Source of the DNA: CAYFRC01 sp050946115 | Lineage (GTDB): Bacteria; Bacillota; Clostridia; Christensenellales; Aristaeellaceae | NCBI GenBank assembly: GCA_050946115.1 | Contig: JBMNUF010000006.1 | Span: forward strand, 73,845-137,844 | Length of the DNA: 64,000 nucleotides | Reading direction: 5' to 3' | Shown: piece after piece, positions 1-8,869 of the stretch | Layout: each line of letters opens with the position of its first letter | How positions within the stretch are numbered: the first letter of the stretch is position 1 | Program-made: the position numbers and the translations under genes | The notes under the pieces: model-generated | Databases searched by the model: none | What the model saw: the letters and a program-made list of their open reading frames with translations, nothing else | Told to the model about the DNA's origin: nothing

Positions 1-2206
1 AGGTAACCTCCGCCATCCCTTCCTGAATGGCTGCGATATACGCGCCTGCGCCCGTGATCCGGTTCGCGATGACGGGCTGCTTTTCGAGCAGCACTTCGCC
101 CGTCGGGGAGATGATTTTGTCCACGAGCTGGCAGTTGTACACGATTCCGTCGTTTGCAATCGCTGCGACATAGCGCGCGACCGCGATGGGCGTCACCTGC
201 GTGATTGACTGCCCGATCGCCGCCATGATGGTTTCGTTGAGCGTCCAGCGCAGGTCGCTGATGCAGTAGAAAAACTCGTTGACGAGCAGGTGGTTTGCGA
301 TATACTGCGGGTCGAGCCCCGCATCCTCCATGAGGATGCGGCGGATGTGCGGGAGCCAGTCGTTCTTTGTGCCCTCCATCTCAACGAGGTTGCACAGCTT
401 GCGCGCGATGTCGTCCAACTTGTCCTCGTCGTAACTCGTTCCGAGATCCTCCGCGATGGCGCGCAGATTCTTTTTGATCATGAACGATGCGTAGTAGGGC
501 TTGGAGGTGTACTGGTCGTCGATCGCGCGGGAGGAGGTGTAGAGTTTGCTCTGGTCACCGACGAAACTCATGGTCTCGTTGGCGAGCTCTATGGAGGTGC
601 GTGAAGTCAACCCGAGCTGCGCCGCCCATTTTACGATGGCGTCCGAACCCATGCGCGAGCCAATTTCAAAGAAGAAGTAGTTGCAGCTGTTCTTCAAGCC
701 TTCGACGACCGTCTGATCCGCGTGTTTCCAGCGGTTGGCCCTGCCGATCCAACAGCTCGGCTGATAGGAGGAGTCGGTGCCCGTGAACGGGCTCATGTCG
801 GAAATCGTCTCGTCGAGCGTGAGCTTGCCCTCCATGAGCGCGCCGAGCGCTACGGCGAGCTTGAAGATCGAGCCGGGCGTGTCGCGCGCGCTGATCGCGC
901 GGTTGTACATGGGGTTTCGCGGGTCGGACAGCAGTTCCCGCCATTCTGTGGCATCCACGCCGTCCGTAAACATCGAAAGGTCATAGCTCGGGGAGTTCGC
1001 GAGCGCCAGGACCCTGCCGCTATTGGGGTCGAGCGCGACGATCGCGCCGGTTTGCGCCGTCAGAATCTGCTGGTTTCTTTCGGCGTATTCCATGCGCAGC
1101 TCTCGGTTTGTCCTTTGCCACTTCTCCGAGCGCATGGTCGCCTCCTGTTCGGAGCGGATGATGCCGATGTTCCAATCGAGTGCGGCCTCCGCGATTTTCT
1201 GCAGGCCCATGTCGATCGTAAGCACGACGCTGTTGCCGTCCGTGGGCGCTTCGTAGGAGATTTCTCGGATAATCTTGCCGAGGTTGTTAACCTCAACGAC
1301 CCGCTGCCCCTGCTTGTTTTCGCCGTAGGGGGTGAGCTGGTCTTCCAGGGAATACTCGATTCCGGTCTGGCCGACGAGCGCGTCATTGGGATACCCGCGC
1401 TCCAGATATTCCTTCATCGTCTCCTCTCCGGAGATTTTTGCCGTATAGCCGATAGAGTGCGCTGCGCTCGCCTTCATCGGATAGATGCGGGCGTAGCTCT
1501 CCGCGATGGACACGCCCAAGAGTTCCTCGCTGCGCGCCTCGATCTCGGATACCGTCTCAAAGTCCACGCCGTAGGCGACGGTCACGGGCTTTGAAAGGTA
1601 GTTGTACATGCGCGATTCCTGCCAGATCGAGAGCACCTTGATCTTGAACGCCTCGTCCAAATCGGACGGGATGGAGTAGTTCCTGCACAGGGTGTCGAAG
1701 AGGTCCTCCGTCTTCGTGTTCCTCAGGAAGAAATTGCCGCGCCACTGCGATTCGCGCTTTGCAGCGGCGGCCTCCGTCCTCGCGCCCGTGTCGAATATCC
1801 ATTGGTCGTTCTCGTCCCTGCGGAGCCAAAACGTGTCTATGGTCTTTTTGCCGTTGCTTTCGACGATCTTGATGAGCTCGACGATGGAGCGCGTGTACGC
1901 CGCGCGGTCTGCGGATGTCGCAGCGGAGGGATCGCGGTAGAACTGCACGTCGTAGCTGCGCTTGTCGTAGGCGATCGGGGTCATGTTGCAGTCGTAAATC
2001 GCGCCGCGCTTGCCGGTTAAGGTAATGGTTTTGGTCGATTTCGATTCGGCGGCGTAGGTATACTCTGCGTTTTGCAAGACGCCGATCTGATACATCTTGC
2101 CGAGCACCGCTAAAAAGCACAACACGATGATGCCGATGCCGAGCAGGTATCTTCCGAGGGTTTTTGTCGAAGGATCTCTGTGTTTTTTTGTAGGTTTGGG
2201 GTTCAT
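1..2206 (-). CDS. mrdA: Penicillin-binding protein 2 (elongation transpeptidase), C-terminus beyond left edge
   Basis: Class B penicillin-binding protein, the D,D-transpeptidase that cross-links new peptidoglycan during rod elongation. About 735 codons are visible and the frame is still open at base 1. One membrane segment lies near residues 16-38 (YLLGIGIIVLCFLAVLG). The transpeptidase domain shows the SxxK motif as S446-IFK and the SxN motif as SCN at residue 507; the KTG box should lie just past the window edge. The ATG start at 2206 is preceded by an AGGAGGA site. It is the last visible gene of the maf-mreB-mreC-mreD-mrdA operon, 15 bp after mreD, which fits its work with MreC/MreD in the elongasome. 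PBP2 is preferred over the division protein because of this context. Confidence 0.93.
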   Translation of the reverse strand, partial: MNPKPTKKHRDPSTKTLGRYLLGIGIIVLCFLAVLGKMYQIGVLQNAEYTYAAESKSTKTITLTGKRGAIYDCNMTPIAYDKRSYDVQFYRDPSAATSADRAAYTRSIVELIKIVESNGKKTIDTFWLRRDENDQWIFDTGARTEAAAAKRESQWRGNFFLRNTKTEDLFDTLCRNYSIPSDLDEAFKIKVLSIWQESRMYNYLSKPVTVAYGVDFETVSEIEARSEELLGVSIAESYARIYPMKASAAHSIGYTAKISGEETMKEYLERGYPNDALVGQTGIEYSLEDQLTPYGENKQGQRVVEVNNLGKIIREISYEAPTDGNSVVLTIDMGLQKIAEAALDWNIGIIRSEQEATMRSEKWQRTNRELRMEYAERNQQILTAQTGAIVALDPNSGRVLALANSPSYDLSMFTDGVDATEWRELLSDPRNPMYNRAISARDTPGSIFKLAVALGALMEGKLTLDETISDMSPFTGTDSSYQPSCWIGRANRWKHADQTVVEGLKNSCNYFFFEIGSRMGSDAIVKWAAQLGLTSRTSIELANETMSFVGDQSKLYTSSRAIDDQYTSKPYYASFMIKKNLRAIAEDLGTSYDEDKLDDIARKLCNLVEMEGTKNDWLPHIRRILMEDAGLDPQYIANHLLVNEFFYCISDLRWTLNETIMAAIGQSITQVTPIAVARYVAAIANDGIVYNCQLVDKIISPTGEVLLEKQPVIANRITGAGAYIAAIQEGMAEVT

Positions 2207-2221
2207 TTGTTCCTCCTTGCG

Positions 2222-2716
2222 CTATCTGTTTGCATAGCGCGACCATACGGGCTTCAGGATTTTCGCATACAGTACGTAAAGCAGCTGCGTGAGCGCCGTC
2301 TCGATGAGGACGCGCAGTGCGAGCTGGCCGAACTGCGCGCCGCCGATCTGCAGCCCCGCCATCGCCGCGTATACGAGCATCACAATTTCGTATACGGTAT
2401 AGCACAAAAACGGCGAGAGGATGGTCGTAATCCAGTATTTGTGGAACCTTCTGCCGGTGAAGCCCGAGAAGAAGCCCGTGAACGTGTACAAAAGCGACAT
2501 CAGTCCCACCGGCTGCGACACGGTGATATCGAGCAGCACCCCGGCGATCAGCCCCGCGATCGTACCGCGCGTCCTTCCGAGCAGAAGGCCGATGCAGCTC
2601 ACGCCCATCAGGGAAAACAGCGGCATATACGGCGACGTCGCCAGAAACGGAAGCACCGCCGTGTCCACTAAAAACATGGCGAGGATCAGCACGAACGGCG
2701 CGATCTTTCTGAACAA
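2222..2716 (-). CDS. mreD: Rod shape-determining protein MreD
   Basis: Small integral membrane protein of the elongasome, 164 aa, the usual MreD length. It is almost entirely hydrophobic, with about five to six predicted membrane segments and the short loops typical of MreD. The start is TTG at 2716 with GGAGGAA eight bases upstream; no better ATG exists in frame. It lies between mreC and mrdA on the same strand with gaps of 22 and 15 bp, so it is cotranscribed. Identification rests on size, hydrophobicity and this conserved gene order, since MreD sequences are poorly conserved. Confidence 0.88.
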   Translation of the reverse strand: MFRKIAPFVLILAMFLVDTAVLPFLATSPYMPLFSLMGVSCIGLLLGRTRGTIAGLIAGVLLDITVSQPVGLMSLLYTFTGFFSGFTGRRFHKYWITTILSPFLCYTVYEIVMLVYAAMAGLQIGGAQFGQLALRVLIETALTQLLYVLYAKILKPVWSRYANR

Positions 2717-2738
2717 GAACGGTTCCTCCTATGGGTTT

Positions 2739-3860
2739 TCAGTTTGTGACCCAGCTGTCTTCGGGCAGGAGATTGTCCGGAGGCGGCGTGGGGATCGGCT
2801 TATACTCGCCGACGGGGATCGCATCTTCGTCCTCTCCCTCTTCGTCCGGTTCGGGAATCGGCGTCGTCCTGACATATATCGCATCGTCGTCGGCTATGGG
2901 CGTGGGCGACACATCGGGATTGGGCGTGGGGGAGGGCGTAGGAACGGGCGTCGGGCGCGGCGTCGGCGTCGGGAGCGGTGCAAGTTCCTCGTCCGTTTCA
3001 ACTTCTACGCGCAGCACGAGCACCTCTTCGATGCGCTGAAAATCGACGGCCGGGCTCACTACGATATACTGATCCGAGGAATCGCTCTGCCGCGAAACCT
3101 GCGTGACCGTGCCGACGGTAAGTCCCTTGGGATAGCGCGAATCGACGCCCGACGTGATGACGTTGTCGCCCGGAATCACGTCGTTTATCGCGGGCAGATA
3201 GTACATGTAGCAGTCGCTGGAGGCCGCGGAATTGGTGATTTGTCCGCGCATGACGCCGTTGTCGCGCGTGCGCTCGATGAGGCACGCGACGGCGCTCCTC
3301 GAATCGATGATCGAGCGCACCTTCGCGTAGTGAAGCCCTACGCTCGTGACGCTCCCGACCAGCCCCGAGGAGGTGATGACCGCCATATTGACCGATACGC
3401 CGTCCGCCGTTCCGACGTTGACGGAGAACGTGTCGAACCATATGCCCGCGTCCCGCGCGATGACCTTTGCGTATACGGGGTTTAGCGAATCGTAGGAATC
3501 CTTCGCGCCGAGCAGCGCCTTTAAGCGCTTGTTTTCGAGCGCCTGCTCCTCGAGCGCGGCGACCTGCAGTTCCAACTCGGCGATTTGTTTTTGTGCTTCG
3601 TCGAAATTCTCGGTGAGCACCGCATAGCCCTTTACGCCGGATACCGTGTCCCTGAGCCACTTTGTCACGGTAGACGCGGCGTTTTGAAACGGCGATAAGA
3701 TGCTGCCCGCCGCGTTTTCCGCGATGCTGACGTCCTCCGAAGAGGATGTCAGCAGGAACACGAGCAGCGCGATGACCGCAGCGGCGACCAGCACGGCAAA
3801 CCCGATGCGCTGAAGCTTGCCGATATCCCGCGGGGGCTGCGGCTTTTTCTTTCGAGCCAT
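2739..3860 (-). CDS. mreC: Rod shape-determining protein MreC with proline-rich tail
   Basis: Extracytoplasmic elongasome scaffold, 373 aa. A short basic N-terminus (MARKKKPQPPR) leads into one membrane segment near residues 17-39. A coiled-coil stretch rich in E, L and Q follows at about 80-115, then the beta-rich MreC core at about 120-285. Residues from about 290 onward form an unusually long acidic and proline/threonine-rich tail (TPTPRPTPVPTPSPTPNP and similar). The core is normal; the tail is longer than in Bacillus MreC and is probably disordered outside the cell. The ATG is preceded by CGGAGGAAA. It lies between the mreB-like gene and mreD. Confidence 0.93.
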   Translation of the reverse strand: MARKKKPQPPRDIGKLQRIGFAVLVAAAVIALLVFLLTSSSEDVSIAENAAGSILSPFQNAASTVTKWLRDTVSGVKGYAVLTENFDEAQKQIAELELQVAALEEQALENKRLKALLGAKDSYDSLNPVYAKVIARDAGIWFDTFSVNVGTADGVSVNMAVITSSGLVGSVTSVGLHYAKVRSIIDSRSAVACLIERTRDNGVMRGQITNSAASSDCYMYYLPAINDVIPGDNVITSGVDSRYPKGLTVGTVTQVSRQSDSSDQYIVVSPAVDFQRIEEVLVLRVEVETDEELAPLPTPTPRPTPVPTPSPTPNPDVSPTPIADDDAIYVRTTPIPEPDEEGEDEDAIPVGEYKPIPTPPPDNLLPEDSWVTN

Positions 3861-3882
3861 AGAATCGTTTCCTCCGATAGGT

Positions 3883-4965
3883 TTACATTTCGGCGGAGCC
3901 GTTTTCGATCGCGCTCGCGAGGAGCCGCGGATCGTCCGCCAGGAGTTTCAGCCCCAGCCCCACATCGTCTTCGGGATGGGCGCTTTTGTGTACGGGCACA
4001 CCCGTCATATCGGAAAGGAGCTCGCACAGGCCGTCCAAATTTGCGCCGCCACCCGAAAGCAGGATGCCGCGCTCCGAAATATCGCCTGCGAGCGCGACGG
4101 GCGTCCTCGCGAGCGCGTCGCGCAGCGCGTCCACGAGCATGCGGATGTTTTCGCGCAGGGCCACGGCGATGTCGTTTTTTGTGACGGACACGGATTTTGC
4201 GTCGCGCGTCGACGCGTCGCGCCCCTTTACGGTTACCGTCGTATCGCTGTCTTGGGGTTCCGCCGCACTGTCCGGCAGGGCGTCGTTCGTCTCGCGGTCG
4301 CCGTCCAGGCGCGCGGTGCCGATGTCTACCTTGAGCCTTTCCGCCGTGCGCTCGCCAATAATGAGCCCCTTCGCACGCCGCATATAGCGCACGATCGCAT
4401 CATCCATGCTGAGAGATCCGCTGCGGATGCTCCGTGCGGCGACGATCGCGTTCATACTGATGACGGCGATCTCCGTGAGGGAACCGCCGAGTGTCACCGC
4501 CATGGTGCCCTTGCTTTCCGTCGTGAGAAGCCCCGCACCTATGGCTGCGGCGAGCGGTGATAACACAAAGGCGGGCCTTCTCGTCCCCATCAGGCGCGCT
4601 GCCTGTTCGAGTGCACTCCGTTCGACCTTGGTGAGCCCCTGCGGTACGGAGAAATACAGCTGCGCCTTATCGAGCGTGCGCCTGTGTCTGCCCGCTTTTT
4701 CCGCCATCGCGACCATGTACAGCGCGCACATTTCGGAATCTGTCACAGCGCCGTCCTGCACGGGATAACGGATAATGACATCGTCTCCGCTCTTGCCGTA
4801 CATGCGGAAGGCGTCGTTTCCTACGGAGAGCACCTTTGATGCGTCATCGCGCAATGTGAGAACGGCGGTCGCTTCCGTGAAAAGCTCCCCCCTGTTGCCG
4901 GAAATGACGCGCGTGGAGACGCTGCCCATGTCCATACAAATTGCCGTATCCGAGAAAAGCGCCAT
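3883..4965 (-). CDS. MreB-family actin-like protein with degenerate ATP site
   Basis: Actin-fold protein of 360 aa in the exact position of mreB, 3 bp after maf and 22 bp before mreC. MreB-like blocks are clear: AAAIGAGL at 139-146, a MDDAI block at 187-191, IGERTAERLK, and SGGGANLDGL near the C-terminus. The nucleotide-site residues differ from ordinary MreB. The first phosphate loop reads DMGSVSTRV (12-20) rather than DLGTANTLV. The pair EE before P(M/F)AAAIG is LS (135-136), which removes the catalytic glutamate. The second phosphate loop reads VTLGGSLTE rather than VDIGGGTTE, so its aspartate is T158. A polar insertion lies near residues 225-250. It may bind nucleotide poorly or not hydrolyse it. 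A normal MreB probably exists elsewhere (inference). Confidence 0.85.
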   Translation of the reverse strand: MALFSDTAICMDMGSVSTRVISGNRGELFTEATAVLTLRDDASKVLSVGNDAFRMYGKSGDDVIIRYPVQDGAVTDSEMCALYMVAMAEKAGRHRRTLDKAQLYFSVPQGLTKVERSALEQAARLMGTRRPAFVLSPLAAAIGAGLLTTESKGTMAVTLGGSLTEIAVISMNAIVAARSIRSGSLSMDDAIVRYMRRAKGLIIGERTAERLKVDIGTARLDGDRETNDALPDSAAEPQDSDTTVTVKGRDASTRDAKSVSVTKNDIAVALRENIRMLVDALRDALARTPVALAGDISERGILLSGGGANLDGLCELLSDMTGVPVHKSAHPEDDVGLGLKLLADDPRLLASAIENGSAEM

Positions 4966-4968
4966 ATG

Positions 4969-5523
4969 CTACGCCTCCTCGATCATTTTCGCGAGCATTT
5001 CGGTGGGAAGCCCGCTCACATTGTCTATGGAGCCCTCTACCTTCGTTACGAATGCGCCCGCGCCGTTTTGTATGCCGTATGCACCCGCCTTGTCCATCGG
5101 ATCTCCCGAATCGATATAGGCGAGGATTTCTTCCTCCGTCAGTTCGCGGAAGGTGACATAGGTTTTATCTACCGAGCCAATCTCCCTGCCCGTCTTTGTA
5201 TTTATGACGCATACGCCCGTTGCTACGACGTGCGTCTGCCCCGAAAGCATGTGCAGCATGCGGAAGGCATCCTTTGCATCCCTAGGCTTCCCCAGGATTT
5301 CGCCGCCCAATACGACCATGGTGTCCGCGCCGATCACGATGCCGTCCGATATTTTTGCCGCACTACGCGCCTTTCTTTCGGCAAGCAGCCGCACGCGGTC
5401 AAAAGCGGGCGCGTCGCTCGTCTCGTCCACCTCCACCGACACCACAGAAAAAGAATACCCCATCTTTGCGAGCAACTCCCTGCGGCGCGCCGAGGTAGAC
5501 GCGAGAATCAGATCCAGTTTCAA
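4969..5523 (-). CDS. maf: Maf family nucleotide pyrophosphatase
   Basis: Maf/YhdE house-cleaning enzyme that hydrolyses non-canonical or modified nucleoside triphosphates to monophosphates, 184 aa from the chosen start. The N-terminal signature LILASTSARRRELL is the Maf phosphate-binding motif, and IGADTMVVLGGEILGKP carries the catalytic aspartate region. The start is taken as TTG at 5523 because GGAGGAG sits six bases before it; an upstream in-frame TTG at 5538 would put that site inside the coding region. It is the first gene of the mre operon, an arrangement common in Firmicutes. Confidence 0.9.
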   Translation of the reverse strand: MKLDLILASTSARRRELLAKMGYSFSVVSVEVDETSDAPAFDRVRLLAERKARSAAKISDGIVIGADTMVVLGGEILGKPRDAKDAFRMLHMLSGQTHVVATGVCVINTKTGREIGSVDKTYVTFRELTEEEILAYIDSGDPMDKAGAYGIQNGAGAFVTKVEGSIDNVSGLPTEMLAKMIEEA

Positions 5524-5557
5524 GCCGAACTCCTCCAAGTAAAGTATATTCTATTTT

Positions 5558-5563
5558 ATTATA
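5558..5563 (-). promoter_or_regulatory. Extended -10 promoter element of the maf-mre operon
   Basis: On the minus strand TATAAT is preceded by TGG, giving an extended -10. No good -35 hexamer lies 17 bp upstream (GGCGCA). It is about 35 bp before the maf TTG start, so the leader is short. Confidence 0.55.
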
Positions 5564-5616
5564 CCACATATAGAAGGCTTTGCGCCGAAAGACATAGAAA
5601 TTTGTTATACCTGTAA

Positions 5617-5647
5617 CAAAAAGAGACCCCCCGCGAAGGGGGATCTC
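5617..5647 (-). terminator. Rho-independent terminator of the sugar ABC operon
   Basis: A GC-rich hairpin (GAGATCCCCC ... GGGGGTCTC on the minus strand, loop TTCGC) is followed by a T-run (CTTTTTG). It lies 35 bp after the solute-binding protein stop and separates that operon from maf. Confidence 0.8.
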
Positions 5648-5681
5648 CCGAACCAGAATCGTCCTTTTGAAAGACGGAAAG

Positions 5682-6893
5682 TTACTTCAGAAGCTCGTTG
5701 ATCTGATCGGTGTACTTCGCGACAGTCTCGGGAACGGTGTTGTACATGAGGCAGTCAGCGATCATGTTGCACATCGCGGTGTAGATCTCCGCGGAGTTCT
5801 TGGGAGCACAGGGCAGGGGCTGCGCGGTGCCATTCGGAACGGAGGTGGTGTAGCCGGTCAGGTCGAGGTTCTCGAAGCGCGCCGCCCACTTGTCCGCCAG
5901 CCCGTTGAAGGCGGGGATAACGGTGGTGTAGGTCATTTCCTGCGCTTCCTCGGAGGCGAGGAAGACCAGGAAGTCCTTGGTGGCTTCGGGCGCATCAGTC
6001 TGCGCATAGCCGACGTAGGAGAGGGAGTGCACGATGTTCTTCTCGGTGCCATTGTACAGGGGCAGGGTGACGATGGCGAAGTTATCGCCCAAGGTGCTGC
6101 CGTAGTAGTTGACGTTCCAGCTTCCGCAGAAGACCATAGCGACCATTTCGGAAAGGAACATAGTCTCCGCATCGATCTCGTTCAGCTCTTCGATGGTGGG
6201 GGCGACCTGGTCCACGTGGATCAGATCCGCGCACGCCTGATACGCGCCGATGACCTCTTCGCTATTGAGTGCGCAGGTGCCGTCCTCGTTGAAGTCCTTG
6301 CCGCCGGACGCGAAGGTAAGGTAGCCGAGGGACTGCATATCGCCGTTGAGCGCAACGCCATAGATGCCGGTCGCTTCCTTGATCGCCTTGCAGGTTTCGA
6401 CGAACTCGTCCCAGGTCCAGCCATTCTTGGGATACTCGACACCCGCGGCATCAAACACAGCCTTGTTGTAAGCGATGGCGATGGTATCGTAGTCCTTCGG
6501 AACGCCCCAGGTCTTGCCGTTGACGGTGGAAGTCATGTAGGTGGACGGCGCATAGTTGGCAAGGTCGATGGCGCCGGTCTCGAACAGATCGGCAATGTCG
6601 AGCAGATAGCCGTTTGTGATGTAGTCGACCATGTGCAGCGCGTTCACCATGAACACGTCGGCAGCTTCGCCCGAGGGTATGGCGACGCTCATCTTGTCCC
6701 AGTAGCCGGAGGAGATGAGGTTCGCGGTAACGTGGACTTCATCCTGCGACTGGTTGTACTTCTCCACCATCGCGAAGATTTCGTCCTGCTGTTCGCTCAT
6801 CCAGAACGCAAATTCGATCTCGGTGGCGGCGAAGGCGGATGTCGCAGACAGAAGCATGATGACGCAGAGGGAGAACGCGATGAGTTTCTTCAT
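5682..6893 (-). CDS. Sugar ABC transporter substrate-binding protein (family 1)
   Basis: Extracellular solute-binding protein of the maltose/multiple-sugar class, 403 aa. The start is ATG at 6893, seven bases after AAGGAGG; a longer frame to 6944 has no ribosome site. The N-terminus (MKKLIAFSLCVIMLLS...) is a signal peptide ending in TSAFA|AT, a signal peptidase I type site. There is no lipobox cysteine after the hydrophobic core, unlike most Gram-positive binding proteins. The mature part has the features of this family (YNQSQDEVHV near the N-terminus, WTWDEFVETCKAI, FLVFLASEEAQE). It is the last gene of a leftward operon behind two permeases. The sugar cannot be named from sequence. Confidence 0.88.
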   Translation of the reverse strand: MKKLIAFSLCVIMLLSATSAFAATEIEFAFWMSEQQDEIFAMVEKYNQSQDEVHVTANLISSGYWDKMSVAIPSGEAADVFMVNALHMVDYITNGYLLDIADLFETGAIDLANYAPSTYMTSTVNGKTWGVPKDYDTIAIAYNKAVFDAAGVEYPKNGWTWDEFVETCKAIKEATGIYGVALNGDMQSLGYLTFASGGKDFNEDGTCALNSEEVIGAYQACADLIHVDQVAPTIEELNEIDAETMFLSEMVAMVFCGSWNVNYYGSTLGDNFAIVTLPLYNGTEKNIVHSLSYVGYAQTDAPEATKDFLVFLASEEAQEMTYTTVIPAFNGLADKWAARFENLDLTGYTTSVPNGTAQPLPCAPKNSAEIYTAMCNMIADCLMYNTVPETVAKYTDQINELLK

Positions 6894-7004
6894 GGATTGA
6901 TAGCCTCCTTGCATATTTTGTGTGATGGTGCTGTTTGGACACAATGACGACGATTCTGGTATGCGAAGGCGTTGCGCCTTGTCGCCGAAAAAGGGATGGT
7001 TCGC

Positions 7005-7868
7005 TCAATTCTTGAGACCGGAGATCGCGATGCCCTCCATGAGGTACTTCTGCGCGAACACGAAGACGATCAGGATCGGGATCATGGATACGGTGCCCGC
7101 CGTCATCATCAGCGGGAAATCCGTGTTGTACTCGCCCTGCATGTTCGAGATCGCAATGGAGAGCACGTAGTTCTTCGAGGAGGAAATGACGAGCAGCGGC
7201 CACAGGAAATCGTTCCACGCCCACATGATGCCGAGCACCGCGTAGGAGATGAGTCCGTTCGTCACCAGCGGCAAGAGGATCGACCAGTAGATGCGGAAAA
7301 AGCCGCAGCCGTCCAGCATCGCCGATTCATCCAGATCGCGCGGCAGGCTTTGGAAATTCTGCCGCAGGAAGAACGTGCCGTATATCGAAGGGATGTTGGA
7401 GACAATGATGCCCCACAGCGTGTTCAGAAGCCCCATCTTGATCGTGATGACGTATCGCGGAATCATGATCATCTGCGTCGGCACCATCATGACGGAGAGC
7501 ATGAGCACGAATATAAAGTTCTTCCCCGGGAAATTGAGCCGCGCGAACACATATGCCGCCATCGAACAGGTGATAATCTGTACACCGACGGTCACGATGG
7601 TCACGATCGCGGTGTTTTTATAGTACAGCCCGAAGTTGTACTGCGTCAAAACCTTCGTATAGTTCTCCCATTGCGGTTCTGCGGGAATCCATACCAGCGG
7701 GATCTTCATTGCTTCGAGCCTCGTCTTCAGGCTCGTGATGATCATCCACGCAAACGGCATGATCATGAATACTGCCCATAGGATGAGCACGGCATATAAA
7801 AGCGTCCTCGCCAGCCTTTTCTGCGAACTGACGGTGCGCTCGCCCGAAATAAGTGCTTTCTGAGACAT
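7005..7868 (-). CDS. Sugar ABC transporter permease (MalG type)
   Basis: Inner component of a carbohydrate importer, 287 aa with six predicted membrane segments (first near residues 22-45). The EAA loop that docks the ATPase is visible as ESAMLDGCGFFRIYWSILLP, with the conserved glycine and the final LP. MalG-class features include the start of TM1 and the C-terminal YLMEGIAISGLKN, close to the usual GLTAGAVKG ending. It lies between the MalF-type permease (18 bp away) and the binding protein (111 bp away). No ATPase gene is in the operon, so a shared MsmK-type ATPase encoded elsewhere is likely (inference). Confidence 0.9.
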   Translation of the reverse strand: MSQKALISGERTVSSQKRLARTLLYAVLILWAVFMIMPFAWMIITSLKTRLEAMKIPLVWIPAEPQWENYTKVLTQYNFGLYYKNTAIVTIVTVGVQIITCSMAAYVFARLNFPGKNFIFVLMLSVMMVPTQMIMIPRYVITIKMGLLNTLWGIIVSNIPSIYGTFFLRQNFQSLPRDLDESAMLDGCGFFRIYWSILLPLVTNGLISYAVLGIMWAWNDFLWPLLVISSSKNYVLSIAISNMQGEYNTDFPLMMTAGTVSMIPILIVFVFAQKYLMEGIAISGLKN

Positions 7869-7886
7869 GGAGTATGCTCCTTTCCG

Positions 7887-8807
7887 TCAGTCGTAATGCA
7901 CCCAATGCTTTTGGGCTTTCATCTGAATCAAGGTCATCACGAGAATGATTGCAAGCAGAATGACCGCTTCCGCGCTCGCTACGCCGAACTTCGTGTACAG
8001 GAAGCCGCGCTCGTACACGCCATAGACCATCGTGCGGTAATATAGCATGATCGAAGACTTCGCACCGGCCGCGTTGGACAGCGTGTAAATGAGGTCAAAC
8101 ATCTTGAACCCGCTCATGACGCTCGTGAGCATCACGAAAAACAGCACCGGACTCAAGAGGGGGATCGTAATCCTGAAAAAACGCTGTATCGCGTTCGCGC
8201 CGTCGATCTCCGCCGCTTCGTAATAGGTCTTGGGGATGTTCTGAAGGCCGGCGAGCAGCAATATCATGTTGTAGCCGACGGTCGACCACACGCCCACGAT
8301 GATGGCGCTCGGGATCGTGAAATTTGGATCCGATAGCCACATTGGGCCATTGATCCCCAAAAAACCAAGCAGGATATTGATGAGGCCGAACTTGCTGTTC
8401 AAAAGGAACCTCCACACCACGCCGACGGCGGATGCCATGGTCAGGCACGGGAGAAAGTAAATCAAGCGGAACAGCGAGCGGAAGCGAATCTTCTGGTTCA
8501 AAAGGTTTGCAAACACCACGCTGAAGAACATCGACAATATGACCGATACGAAGGCGTAGTAGAACGTGTTTTTAACCTCGCAATAGAACTCCTTGCCTTG
8601 TAATAACTCCTCCCAAAGGATGGTGTAATTCTTGAAGCCTACGAAATTGTACGTCAGATAGTCCGGCCCTTCCGTAAGCGACATATACACCGTCCAGAGG
8701 GTGGGAACAAAATAGAAGACGAGGATTCCGATTACAACAGGCGCGCTCATGAGATAGGCAGCGAGCCATTCTTTCCGCGTGCGCTGTGATATGCGCCGTG
8801 CATCCAT
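7887..8807 (-). CDS. Sugar ABC transporter permease (MalF type)
   Basis: First gene of the importer operon, 306 aa, six predicted membrane segments. The start is ATG at 8807 (MDARRISQRTRKEW) because AGAGGAGG lies just upstream; the frame runs open further to 8993 but that part contains the promoter. The EAA motif reads YYEAAEIDGANAIQRFFRIT, followed by IPLLSP, a textbook MalF/UgpA loop. It works with the MalG-type permease and the binding protein downstream. Confidence 0.92.
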   Translation of the reverse strand: MDARRISQRTRKEWLAAYLMSAPVVIGILVFYFVPTLWTVYMSLTEGPDYLTYNFVGFKNYTILWEELLQGKEFYCEVKNTFYYAFVSVILSMFFSVVFANLLNQKIRFRSLFRLIYFLPCLTMASAVGVVWRFLLNSKFGLINILLGFLGINGPMWLSDPNFTIPSAIIVGVWSTVGYNMILLLAGLQNIPKTYYEAAEIDGANAIQRFFRITIPLLSPVLFFVMLTSVMSGFKMFDLIYTLSNAAGAKSSIMLYYRTMVYGVYERGFLYTKFGVASAEAVILLAIILVMTLIQMKAQKHWVHYD

Positions 8808-8840
8808 TGTCAAGCCTCCTCTGTTCAGTTTTATATGGGA

Positions 8841-8869
8841 AGTATAGCACAATATGGCAAAAAACGCAA
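8841..8869 (-). promoter_or_regulatory. Sigma-A promoter of the sugar ABC operon
   Basis: On the minus strand, TTGCGT and TATACT are separated by 17 bp, with TGC directly before the -10. The start codon at 8807 is about 34 bp downstream. The surrounding 8808-9020 stretch is A+T-rich. The string GCACAATAT occurs twice there (8847 and 8949) and could belong to an operator. Confidence 0.7.

Noticed and set aside
5524..5538. Upstream TTG start of maf
   Set aside because: It would place the ribosome site GGAGGAG inside the coding sequence; the TTG at 5523 has the correct spacing.
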